From Phycisphaerae bacterium (GTDB lineage Bacteria > Planctomycetota > Phycisphaerae > UBA1845 > Fen-1342): DNA of 64,000 bases. Below, piece after piece: positions 35,468-42,532 of this stretch (position 1 is the first letter of the stretch; each line of letters starts with the position of its first letter). The DNA is taken from assembly GCA_030428945.1 (NCBI GenBank), contig JAUIEC010000001.1, positions 282,438 through 346,437 on the forward strand, given 5' to 3'. Under the pieces are notes generated by a model. The model did not search any database and was not told where the DNA came from. It worked only from the letters and a program-made list of their open reading frames with translations. The position numbers were made by a program, and so were the translations under genes.

Positions 35468-36340
35468 ATGACCAAGAGAATGACACGGATGCTTCGGCCG
35501 CGCCGCGCGCTGCTGGGACTTGCGGCGGCCGCCGCCCTGGCCGGCGCCGCGCAGGCCGAGACGATCTACGCGACGACGACCGACGGAACGCTGATCTCGT
35601 TCGACAGCGCCACGCCGACCAGCATCCTGACCGGCGTGCCCGTCAGCGGACTGCAGGCCAACGAGACGATCCAGGGGATCGACTTCCGCCCGGCCACCGG
35701 CCAGTTGTTCGCGGTCGGCTCGTTCAGCAACCTCTACACGATCGACCCCGGCAGCGGCGCGGCGACGCAGGTCGGCGGCGGCAGCTTCAGCCCCGGTCTG
35801 AACGGCGCCTGGTTCGGCTTTGACTTCAACCCGACGATCGACCGCATTCGCAACGTCAGCGACGCCGACCAGAACCTGGTACTGAATCCGGACGCCGGGA
35901 CGTCGACGGCCGTGACCAGCCTGTTCTTCGGGCCCGGCGACGTGAACGAGGGCCGCAACCCGACGATCGCGCACTCGGCTTACACCAACGCCTTCGCCGG
36001 AGCGACCTCGACGCAGCTTTACGGAATCGACACCGCCCTCGACATTCTCGTCACGCAGGCGAACAGCGCCGGGACGCTCGGCACCGTCGGTTCGCTCGGG
36101 ATCGATATCGCCAGCTTCGGCGGCTTCGACATCTCGGGACGCAGCGGCACGGCCTACGCGGTCCTGCTGCCCGAGAGCAACAACGACTCGATGCTCTACA
36201 CCGTCAACCTCGCGACCGGGGCCGTCAGCCCGATCGGAGAGGTGGCCGGCGGACTGACCGTCAACGCGATGACGATCGTCCCCGAACCGGCCAGCCTGTG
36301 CCTGCTGGCCTGCGGCCTGCTGGCGCTGCGGCGACGTTAG
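35468..36340 (+). CDS. DUF4394 exported protein with a PEP-CTERM sorting tail
   Basis: A 290-residue protein. The signal peptide ends near GAAQAE. The body is made of beta-propeller-like repeats (TIYATTTDGTLISFDSATP, IQGIDFRPATGQLFAVG, NLYTIDPGSGAATQVG, GAWFGFDFNPTIDRIRNVS), the DUF4394 pattern. The end is VPEPASLCLLACGLLALRRR, a PEP-CTERM sorting signal: VPEP motif, hydrophobic helix, basic tail. GGAAGGAAG lies just before the ATG. It follows the DUF4331 gene by 50 bases and is probably co-transcribed under the same ECF promoter. Confidence 0.83.
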   Translation: MTKRMTRMLRPRRALLGLAAAAALAGAAQAETIYATTTDGTLISFDSATPTSILTGVPVSGLQANETIQGIDFRPATGQLFAVGSFSNLYTIDPGSGAATQVGGGSFSPGLNGAWFGFDFNPTIDRIRNVSDADQNLVLNPDAGTSTAVTSLFFGPGDVNEGRNPTIAHSAYTNAFAGATSTQLYGIDTALDILVTQANSAGTLGTVGSLGIDIASFGGFDISGRSGTAYAVLLPESNNDSMLYTVNLATGAVSPIGEVAGGLTVNAMTIVPEPASLCLLACGLLALRRR

Positions 36341-36454
36341 AGAGCCCGGAGGGCGGAGCCGCGGCGCACGGGCGGTGGCAGGGCCTTGCATGCCCGGCCG
36401 CCGCCCCGCCGGAGCGGGAACGCGTAAGGGAACGAGCGGGGGACTGCGTGGAGA

Positions 36455-36665
36455 TGCCCAGCAAAGGGAGCAAGGGAGCAAGGGAGCGAGGGAGCAAGGG
36501 AGCGAGGGAGCGAGGAAGCCGGAGGCGCCAGGACTTCTCATGCTTCGATGCACGCGCGCACAAGACACTGCTCAAGAGCTCAAGAGCAGTGGCACCAGGC
36601 ACCGCGAGAAGCTCACCCGCGCGCCTGGCTCCCTGGCTCCCTCGCTCCCTCGCTCCCTTCAAGCA
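36455..36665. repeat. complete purine-arm / core / pyrimidine-arm element
   Basis: Seven or so GGGAGCAA/GGGAGCGA octamers (36463-36516) are followed by the shared core 36520-36597 (GGAGGCGCCAGGACTTCTC; GATGCACGCGCGCA; CTGCTCAAGAGCTC then AAGAGCAGTGGCACC) and then by a pyrimidine arm of GGCTCCCT / CGCTCCCT units (36624-36660). The arms can pair over about 35 bases. The last part also encodes the end of the receiver-like gene on the minus strand. Confidence 0.8.
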
Positions 36666-36984
36666 GCATCTCCGGCAGACGCTCGACGAACGTGCCGCGC
36701 GGCAGCACCCGCGTCGCACCGGCCGCCAGCGCGCGGCGCTTCAGATCGGTCTCGACGTGCGGAAAGAAGCCGACGATCTCGATCTCCGCGTCCGCTGCGC
36801 GGAATCGCTCGATCACCGCGAACGGGTCCCCGCTCGCCGTCAGATCCACCAGCACCCGCGTCGCCTCGGCCGGAAGTTCCACCGCCTCCGACGGAAGTGC
36901 GGTACGCACCGCCACCCCGCACGCTCCGGCGATCGCCTCGATCTTCGAACGAAACAACAGGTCCCCAACAAGCGCGAATACCAA
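36613..36984 (-). CDS. receiver-like (CheY-fold) protein lacking a clear phosphorylation site
   Basis: About 123 residues with a CheY-like alternation: VFALVGDLLFRSKIEAIAGACG, TRVLVDLTASGDPFAVIERF, IEIVGFFPHVETDLKRRALAAGATRVLPR. The Asp in VLVDL could sit at the usual phosphorylation strand, but the acidic pair near the N-terminus is reduced to one Asp, so phosphorylation is doubtful. The TTG at 36982-36984 has GGGGAGG 5 bases upstream; a GTG at 37000-37002 is the alternative. The last about 15 residues (EGSEGAREPGSQARG) and the stop are encoded by the pyrimidine arm of the neighbouring repeat element, so the natural C-terminus was probably replaced. Confidence 0.65.
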   Translation of the reverse strand: MVFALVGDLLFRSKIEAIAGACGVAVRTALPSEAVELPAEATRVLVDLTASGDPFAVIERFRAADAEIEIVGFFPHVETDLKRRALAAGATRVLPRGTFVERLPEMLLEGSEGAREPGSQARG

Positions 36985-37036
36985 GCCTGCCTCCCCGGAC
37001 ACCGAATCGTGTCCGTCCGCGGTGCCCCCGGTTCCC

Positions 37037-38020
37037 TTACCCCCCGTACAGCCCCGCCACCTGCGCCGCGTAGCCGTTGTAGAGCCTGGTCGGCACGCGA
37101 CCCTCCTGGCCCAGGATCCGCTCGGTCGCCTGGCTCCAGCGCGGGTGCGGCACGTTCGGCTCGACGTTCGACAGGAAACTGTACTCGGCCGGCGCCGCGT
37201 CGTTCCAGAACGTCGGCGGCCGCGTCTCGCTGAACTCGATCCGCACGATCGACTTCGCGCTCTTGTAGCCGTACTTCCACGGCACGATCCCGCGCAGCGG
37301 GGCCCCGTTCTGCTTCGGCAGCGGCTTGCCGTACATGCCCGTCACGAACATCGCCAGCGGATTCATCGCCTCGTCCATTCGCAGGGCTTCGTAGTACGGC
37401 CACTTGAAGTAGCGATTCGTCTGTCCGGGCGCGTGGGCCGGGTCGAGGAATGAGACGAAGCGGACGAACTTCGCGCTGCCCAGCGGTTCGACCAGTTCGA
37501 TCAGCTTGCGCATCTCGAAGCCGATCCACGGCACCGTCATCGCCCACGCTTCCACGCAGCGGAAGCGGTAGACCCGCTCCTCGACCCCCAGCCGGCGGGT
37601 CAGCGCCTCCGCCTCGATCTTCAGCGGCTTGCCGACCAGCCCCGTGATCTCGACCTCCCAGGGATGGATCGGCCACTTCTCGACCAGCCGCGCCGGCGTC
37701 AGCTTGCTGCTGGAATCGAACTCGTAAAAATTGTTGTAGGTCGTCGCCAGGTTCTCGGCCGTGATCGCCCGGTCCACCTGGTACGCCTCGTTCCGCCGGG
37801 CCGGATACAGGTCCTTCAGACGCCGCGGCGTCTCCGGCGGGGCCGGGGCGGTGGTGGCCTGGGCCATGACGGAGTTGTCGCAGCCGGCCAGCAGGCTGAC
37901 CGCCCCGAGTCCGCCGAAACCCGCCCAGCGGAGCCAGTCCCGGCGACTCAGGTAGAGCGACTCGGGGGTTACGTCCTGCGCGGGCAGGTCCCAGGGGCGT
38001 CGGGTGCGAATCACTGCCAT
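37037..38020 (-). CDS. msrP: protein-methionine-sulfoxide reductase catalytic subunit (molybdoenzyme)
   Basis: Periplasmic molybdopterin enzyme that repairs oxidised methionine in envelope proteins. The 327-residue product has a Tat signal (SRRDWLRWAGFGGLGAVSLLAGC) and the YedY/MsrP sequence: ITAENLATTYNNFYEF, WEVEITGLVGKP, YRFRCVEAWAMTVPWIGF with the Mo-ligand Cys, GMYGKPLPKQNGAPLRGIVPWKYGYKSAKSIVRIEF. The cysteine in LLAGC sits inside the signal, so lipid anchoring is also conceivable. No msrQ haem subunit gene is adjacent. Divergent from maf. Confidence 0.93.
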   Translation of the reverse strand: MAVIRTRRPWDLPAQDVTPESLYLSRRDWLRWAGFGGLGAVSLLAGCDNSVMAQATTAPAPPETPRRLKDLYPARRNEAYQVDRAITAENLATTYNNFYEFDSSSKLTPARLVEKWPIHPWEVEITGLVGKPLKIEAEALTRRLGVEERVYRFRCVEAWAMTVPWIGFEMRKLIELVEPLGSAKFVRFVSFLDPAHAPGQTNRYFKWPYYEALRMDEAMNPLAMFVTGMYGKPLPKQNGAPLRGIVPWKYGYKSAKSIVRIEFSETRPPTFWNDAAPAEYSFLSNVEPNVPHPRWSQATERILGQEGRVPTRLYNGYAAQVAGLYGG

Positions 38021-38092
38021 CGGCTGCCATCTCCTTGTGAGGGTCCGTGAACTGGCAACCGGCGAGCACCGGTCGGCATTCCTGCACGAACC

Positions 38093-38151
38093 AGTATAGC
38101 CCGCGCACGCCGGTGGCCGACCGCCGCCGAAGCCGGGCGGTCGGCTACAAT
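38093..38151. promoter_or_regulatory. divergent promoter region of msrP and maf
   Basis: TATACT on the minus strand (38098-38093) and TACAAT on the plus strand (38146-38151) look like -10 elements. Neither has a convincing -35 box at 16-18 bases, so both are tentative. Confidence 0.35.
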
Positions 38152-38239
38152 CGGACCGTGGTCCGTGAGAGGGGCGCCTTCGCTTCCGGGCGGGTGAATC
38201 GCGGTCGCCATCGCAAGTCAGGAAACCGTACAGGAAGCC

Positions 38240-38848
38240 ATGTCGGTGTCAGCGGATGCATCTCGGACACTTGTTCTGGCCTCGGCCAGCCCGCGCCGCC
38301 GCCAGTTGCTGGCCGGGATGGGGGTCACGTTCGAGGTTCGCCCGGCCCCGCTGGACGAGCTGACCCGCAAGCCCGCCGCCGTCGGCGCGGGTCACTGGGC
38401 CGCGGCGCTGGCGTACTTCAAGGCCCGCGCGACCGCGGCGCAGGTGCCCGCCCGCTGGATCCTCGGGGCGGACACGATCGTGGCGTGCGCGGGCCGGCTG
38501 CTCGGAAAGCCCCGCGACCGGGACGACGCCCGCCGCATGCTGGAACTGCAGGCCGGCTCCCCGAGCGATGTGATCACCGGTGTCGCATTCGTCCGCCTTT
38601 CGGGGGAAGGACACCCGGAGGCCCGTATCCTGCTGGCAGAGCGGACGCGGATCTGGATGCACGACCGGCCCGCGCTTCGCGAGGCCTGGCTGGCCAGCGA
38701 GCAGTGGCGGGGCAAGGCGGGGGCCTACGGGATACAGGACGTTGGGGACCAGCTTGTCGCCCGCCGTGAAGGGAGCCTGACCAACGTGGTCGGGCTGCCG
38801 GTCGAGCGGGTCGCGCCGGTTCTGGGGCGCCTCGGGCTGGTTCGCTGA
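38240..38848 (+). CDS. maf: Maf-family nucleoside triphosphate pyrophosphatase
   Basis: House-cleaning NTP pyrophosphatase that removes modified or non-canonical nucleotides. The 202-residue protein has the Maf signature LVLASASPRRRQLLAGMG, then WILGADTIVACAGRLLGKPRDRDDARRMLELQAGSPSDVITGVAFV and KAGAYGIQDVGDQLVARREGSLTNVVGLPV. AGGAAG lies upstream of the ATG. The expected E in the N-terminal PLDE region is present (LDELTRKP). Normal length. Confidence 0.93.
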   Translation: MSVSADASRTLVLASASPRRRQLLAGMGVTFEVRPAPLDELTRKPAAVGAGHWAAALAYFKARATAAQVPARWILGADTIVACAGRLLGKPRDRDDARRMLELQAGSPSDVITGVAFVRLSGEGHPEARILLAERTRIWMHDRPALREAWLASEQWRGKAGAYGIQDVGDQLVARREGSLTNVVGLPVERVAPVLGRLGLVR

Positions 38849-39006
38849 GCGGTTCGGCTCTGATAAACCAGGGGGTTCCCTTTGCTCCCTGGTTTGGTAT
38901 ATTGGGCAAGTGATTTGGCGCGGTCGCCGAGCCGATACCGGCCATAAGGGGTTTGGGGAAAGCTCGGTTCCATATACGGACCTGAGGGTCCGTCGAGGGT
39001 GGGAAT

Positions 39007-39897
39007 ATGGCATCACGGCTGGATTCGGCCTTGGGGGACTACCTCAAGCAGATCAAGGACTACCCGCTGCTGACACCCGAGGAGGAGATCGAACTCGGCA
39101 ACCAGATCCAGAGCGCCGGCAGCGCCGAGGAACGCCTCGCCCGTGGCGAACTGACCGTCCGCGAATACGAGGAAATGCAGGTCGCCGCCGCGGCCGCCCG
39201 GGAGCGGATGATCTCGGGCAACCTGCGCCTGGTCATCAGCGTCGCCAAGAACTTCGCCAGCCGGGGCCTGCCGATGGAGGACCTGGTCGAAGAGGGCAAC
39301 GTCGGGCTGATGCACGCCGTCGACCGCTTCGACCCGGAGGTCGGGGCCCGCTTCAGCACCTACGCCAGCTACTGGATCGACCAGGCGATTCGCCGCGCGG
39401 TCCAGAGCGGCACGCAGATGATCCACATTCCCAGCTACCTGATGGAACAGATCGGAAACATGCGGCTGACCATGCGGACGCTCGAGGAGCAACTCGGCCG
39501 GCCGCCGTCCATCGATGAACTGGCCGAGCACATGGGCATCACCCAGCGGAAGGCCAAGGCCGTCTGGGCGGCGATCCGGGCCTGCAGTTGTCCGAACCAG
39601 GCGCCCACGGCCGAGGACGGCAGTTCCTTCCAGGACCAGTTGCAGGACACCCGCCTGCCGCAGCCGGACCAGGCCGTCGACAGCGAAGCCGAGGCCGATT
39701 TCGTCGTGCAGTTGCTTGGCCGGATCAGCGACCGCGAGGCCCAGATCCTGACGATGCGCTACGGTCTGCAGGACAACGGCAAGATGTGGACGCTGAAGGA
39801 GATCGGCGAGGCCGTCGGCCTGACCCGCGAACGCGTCCGCCAGATCGAGAAGGAAGCCAAGCGCAAGCTCGAAGAGTACCTGAAGGAAGCGGTCTGA
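39007..39897 (+). CDS. sigma-70 family RNA polymerase sigma factor (RpoD-like, short)
   Basis: A 296-residue sigma factor. Region 1.2 (DYLKQIKDYPLLTPEEEIELGNQI), region 2 (NLRLVISVAKNFASRGLPMEDLVEEGNVGLMHAVDRFDPEVGARFSTYASYWIDQAIRRAVQ), region 3 (MRTLEEQLGRPPSIDELAEHMGI) and region 4 (ILTMRYGLQDNGKMWTLKEIGEAVGLTRERVRQIEKEAKRKLEEYL) are all present, but there is no long region 1.1. This is a group 2-type or short primary-like sigma. It begins about 160 bases after maf and is followed by yacG 13 bases downstream. Confidence 0.92.
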   Translation: MASRLDSALGDYLKQIKDYPLLTPEEEIELGNQIQSAGSAEERLARGELTVREYEEMQVAAAAARERMISGNLRLVISVAKNFASRGLPMEDLVEEGNVGLMHAVDRFDPEVGARFSTYASYWIDQAIRRAVQSGTQMIHIPSYLMEQIGNMRLTMRTLEEQLGRPPSIDELAEHMGITQRKAKAVWAAIRACSCPNQAPTAEDGSSFQDQLQDTRLPQPDQAVDSEAEADFVVQLLGRISDREAQILTMRYGLQDNGKMWTLKEIGEAVGLTRERVRQIEKEAKRKLEEYLKEAV

Positions 39898-39910
39898 GCC
39901 GCCCCGACCG

Positions 39911-40108
39911 ATGCCCCGCTACACCTGCCCGATCTGCAAGAACGCCGTCCCCTACGAACCACCCGCTCCGGCGGTCTACCCGTTCTGTTCGGAGCGCTGC
40001 AAGCTCGTCGACCTCGGCCACTGGTTCAACGAACGGTACGCGCTGGAAGAGCGCCCCGAGTTCGACCCGGCCGGCCCCACCGACGAACCGCCCGACACCG
40101 GCACCTGA
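39911..40108 (+). CDS. yacG: YacG-type zinc protein (DNA gyrase inhibitor family)
   Basis: A 65-residue protein with the four-cysteine zinc site: CPICKNAVPYEP (C-x2-C) and FCSERCKLVDLGHWFNERYAL (C-x3-C, then the conserved DLGHWxxE-like helix). E. coli YacG binds GyrB and inhibits gyrase. The acidic, proline-rich tail matches the family. It is 13 bases after the sigma factor stop, so co-transcribed. Confidence 0.88.
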   Translation: MPRYTCPICKNAVPYEPPAPAVYPFCSERCKLVDLGHWFNERYALEERPEFDPAGPTDEPPDTGT

Positions 40109-40264
40109 CCGGGTCAGGGATCGCAGGAACCGAAATCGCCGTGTGCCACTGCGCACGCACTTCTTCCGGCGCATGCTTGCGGGACACCCGGGTTCCGCGA
40201 AGGATGTCGCGGGCACCGGGGGCGGTGATCCCGCGCAGCGCGTGGTGCGGGAGATGCAGAGACG

Positions 40265-40693
40265 ATGTGGGACGGTGGCGGCCAGGTGGCCGAGTGTCTG
40301 CGGTGTGCGGGGCGGGTTTCCGAGTTGCTCACGCCGGGTGAAGCGGCGGCGTGGTTCCGGCGAAGTCCGACCTGGGTCAGGCAGCAGCGTGACCTGCTGC
40401 GGCTCGGGCCCAAGTACCAGTTGTATCACCGCGCCGCCTGTCGCGCCTTCGTGCTGGCCCGCATGCTCGGGCTGACCGGTGCCGACGCCCGGCGGTTGCA
40501 GGTCCTCGCGCTGGCCGCCGCCTGCGGTCTGCGGGTTTCACTTGTGGCCGACGATGGCAAACGCGTCTGCCAGTTTCAGACGCTTCTCGTAGAGCGCCCG
40601 CCCGATGACGATCCCCGCCAGGTCGAGGTTGGCGAGATGGCGGAGATCCTCGAGATCGGAAACGCCGCCGCAGGCGATCACCGGCAGGGCTGA
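40265..40693 (+). CDS. possible small helix-turn-helix protein overlapping the hisA end
   Basis: An open frame of 142 codons. Residues about 19-60 (VSELLTPGEAAAWFRRSPTWVRQQRDLLRLG) look like a MerR/excisionase-type helix-turn-helix, followed by a leucine/alanine-rich helix (FVLARMLGLTGADARRLQVLALAAACGL). From about codon 92 on it runs antisense through the last 156 bases of hisA, which is unusual, so the real gene may end differently or the frame may be chance. It is the only candidate gene in the 429-base gap between yacG and hisA. Confidence 0.35.
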   Translation: MWDGGGQVAECLRCAGRVSELLTPGEAAAWFRRSPTWVRQQRDLLRLGPKYQLYHRAACRAFVLARMLGLTGADARRLQVLALAAACGLRVSLVADDGKRVCQFQTLLVERPPDDDPRQVEVGEMAEILEIGNAAAGDHRQG

Positions 40694-41260
40694 GAGACTC
40701 GCCAGATCACGGATCGCCTGCAGGTTCGGCCCCAGCAGCGTCCCGTCCCGGCCGATGTCCGTGTAGCACAGCGCCGCCAGCGGCCAGTCGGCGACGATGT
40801 CGGCCACTTCCGCGGCGCTGCGGGTCGTGTGTTCGGTCCAGCCCCGCACGGCGACGCGCCCCAGTCGGGCGTCGAGCCCCAGCACGACGCGCTGGCGATA
40901 GGCGTCCGCATGGACCGTCTCGCGGAACCAGTCGGGGTCTTCCAGCGCCCGCGTCCCGACGATGACACGCTCGGCCCCGGCCGCGAGCGCCTCGTCGATC
41001 GTGGCGGTTTCGCGAATGCCCCCGCCGAACTGGATCTGCGCGCCGAGCGCGGCGATCTTCTCGAGCGCGGCGAGGTTGGCGAGTTGTCCGGCGCGGGCCC
41101 CGTCGAGGTCGATCACGTGCAGCCAGTTGACGCCCTGGTCCATGAAGTCCCGTGCGACTTCGACCGGGTCACGCTGGTACTGGATCACGCGGTCGTAACG
41201 GCCCTGCACCAGGCGGACGCAGCGCCCTTCAAGCAGGTCGATCGCGGGAAGGATCTGCAT
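40538..41260 (-). CDS. hisA: phosphoribosylformimino-5-aminoimidazole carboxamide ribotide isomerase
   Basis: Fourth step of histidine synthesis (ProFAR isomerase, TIM barrel). The 240-residue product has MQILPAIDLLEGRCVRLVQGRYD with the catalytic Asp, WLHVIDLDGARAG, IQFGGGIRETATIDEALAAGAERVIVGTRA, the second Asp in YTDIGRDGTLLGPN, and PVIACGGVSDLEDLRHL with VIGRALYEKRL. The ATG at 41258-41260 has GGAG 6 bases upstream; the frame extends 12 codons further but those are not conserved. No other his gene is in the window. Confidence 0.95.
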   Translation of the reverse strand: MQILPAIDLLEGRCVRLVQGRYDRVIQYQRDPVEVARDFMDQGVNWLHVIDLDGARAGQLANLAALEKIAALGAQIQFGGGIRETATIDEALAAGAERVIVGTRALEDPDWFRETVHADAYRQRVVLGLDARLGRVAVRGWTEHTTRSAAEVADIVADWPLAALCYTDIGRDGTLLGPNLQAIRDLASLSALPVIACGGVSDLEDLRHLANLDLAGIVIGRALYEKRLKLADAFAIVGHK

Positions 41261-41439
41261 GGCCGTCTCCGGAGTTTCAGGAGGCGATTGCACCAATCGC
41301 CGATGAGCAAGTCAGCAAGCGCCCGATTCCAGCACGTATGGTAGCGTTGGACGGCCTCGCGGGCGCGTCGTTTGAGGCGCGTGGGACGGGCAGTTGGTGG
41401 TGACGGTGGGGGGCGGAAGGCGGGGAAGAGCGGTTCCGG

Positions 41440-41474
41440 TTCGGGGTTCAGGGCGTTGAACCCTGAACCTCGAA
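41440..41474. terminator. hairpin between the OmpA-type gene and hisA
   Basis: TTCGGGGTTCAGGG (41440-41453) pairs with CCCTGAACCTCGAA (41461-41474) with one mismatch, and the loop is 7 bases. It starts 15 bases after the stop codon of the OmpA-type gene on the minus strand. There is no T-run, so it may be an attenuator, a 3' end stabiliser or another repeat-derived hairpin. Confidence 0.5.
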
Positions 41475-41488
41475 CCGTGAACGCCGGG

Positions 41489-42208
41489 TCAGCCCTTCAT
41501 CAGCGAACTGTCGACCGCGAAGATTTCGACGCGGCGGTTCTGCTGCTTGGTGGTGCCGCTGTTGGCGGCCTTGGGATTGGCTTCGCCCTGTCCGGCGACG
41601 ACCATGTCCTTGGCGCTGACACCCTTCTCGAGCAGCACGCGGGCGACGGCCGCGCCGCGGTGCAGGCTCAGTTCCAGGTTGTCCTTCCACTTGCTCTTCT
41701 TGATCGGGTCGTTGTCGGTGTGACCGATGACCCAGATGTGCCGGCCGGGGAAGTTGCTGCGAATCTGCGCGGCGACCTGGCTGATCTTGTCGAGGCCGGC
41801 CCGCTTGAGGGTCGCGCGTCCCGAATCAAAGATGATGTCGGATTCGACTTCGGTCATGGCGATCTTGTCGGTGCCTTCCCAGCCACGCGGCATCTGCTGC
41901 GCGACCGGCTGCGGCTGCATGACGGGCTGCGGCTGCATGACCGGCTGCGGGGCCGGACGGTTGCGGGCGGAAGTCAGTTCCGACCGGCACTGGTCGTAGA
42001 GGCGCTGGACTTCGAGCGCCCGGCGGCGGGCATCCTCGCCGTCCTTCATTGCCAGTGCGAGCTGGCCTTCCAGATCGCCGTTCTGCTGTTCGAGCAGTTC
42101 CAGCTGCCGCTGAAGTTCCAGGACCTGCTGGTCTTTCGAGGCGTCACATCCCGTGCCCAGAGCCAGAGTCGCGACCAGTGTGGCCACCATCATCGTCCGC
42201 ATCATCAT
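41489..42208 (-). CDS. OmpA/Pal-like peptidoglycan-binding lipoprotein
   Basis: A 239-residue protein. A lipoprotein signal (VATLVATLALGTGC) is followed by a coiled coil rich in Q, E and L (about 25-75), a Pro/Gln linker with the tandem PQPVMQPQPVMQPQPV repeat, and a C-terminal OmpA domain: ESDIIFDSGRATLKRAGLDKIS, IWVIGHTDNDPIK, NLELSLHRGAAVARVLLEKGVSAKDMVVAGQGEANP, QNRRVEIFAV. Asp and Arg of the diaminopimelate-binding site (TDN, NRRVEI) are present. Likely tethers the outer membrane to the cell wall. AAAGGAG lies 7 bases before the first of three ATG codons. Confidence 0.88.
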   Translation of the reverse strand: MMMRTMMVATLVATLALGTGCDASKDQQVLELQRQLELLEQQNGDLEGQLALAMKDGEDARRRALEVQRLYDQCRSELTSARNRPAPQPVMQPQPVMQPQPVAQQMPRGWEGTDKIAMTEVESDIIFDSGRATLKRAGLDKISQVAAQIRSNFPGRHIWVIGHTDNDPIKKSKWKDNLELSLHRGAAVARVLLEKGVSAKDMVVAGQGEANPKAANSGTTKQQNRRVEIFAVDSSLMKG

Positions 42209-42298
42209 TCACTCACTCCTTTGCGTTTGTACCGCGCCGCAAAGACCCAACTTGCTGCCGCCCACCATGGCGTGCAGTCCCGCTCGTGGCAGAATAGC

Positions 42299-42420
42299 GA
42301 CTCGGAAGGGAACAGGGAACAGGGAACAGGGAACAGGAAATACGCTTCGGGGCGCCCCCGCGGCTCCTCCGTCGGCGGGCACCCCCGGTTCCCTGTTCCC
42401 GGTTCCCTGTTCCCTCTCTT
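42299..42420. repeat. GGGAACA-arm hairpin element
   Basis: Four tandem GGGAACA heptamers (about 42307-42335) face the pyrimidine arm GGTTCCCTGTTCCC twice (about 42389-42416), with a GC-rich 55-base spacer that has its own dyad. It has the same layout as the other arm-core-arm elements but a different unit. It fills the divergent 324-base gap before the PQQ-like gene; I see no clear promoter there. Confidence 0.8.
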
Positions 42421-42532
42421 CCGGGTAAACTTCACCCTTCGGTCGGGGCCCGTCGGGGCCCCGGCGCCAGCCATGACTGTGTCTGCCCGCCGGCGGTCGG
42501 GTGGACCCGAGTAGACAACCAGGGGATGCCTC

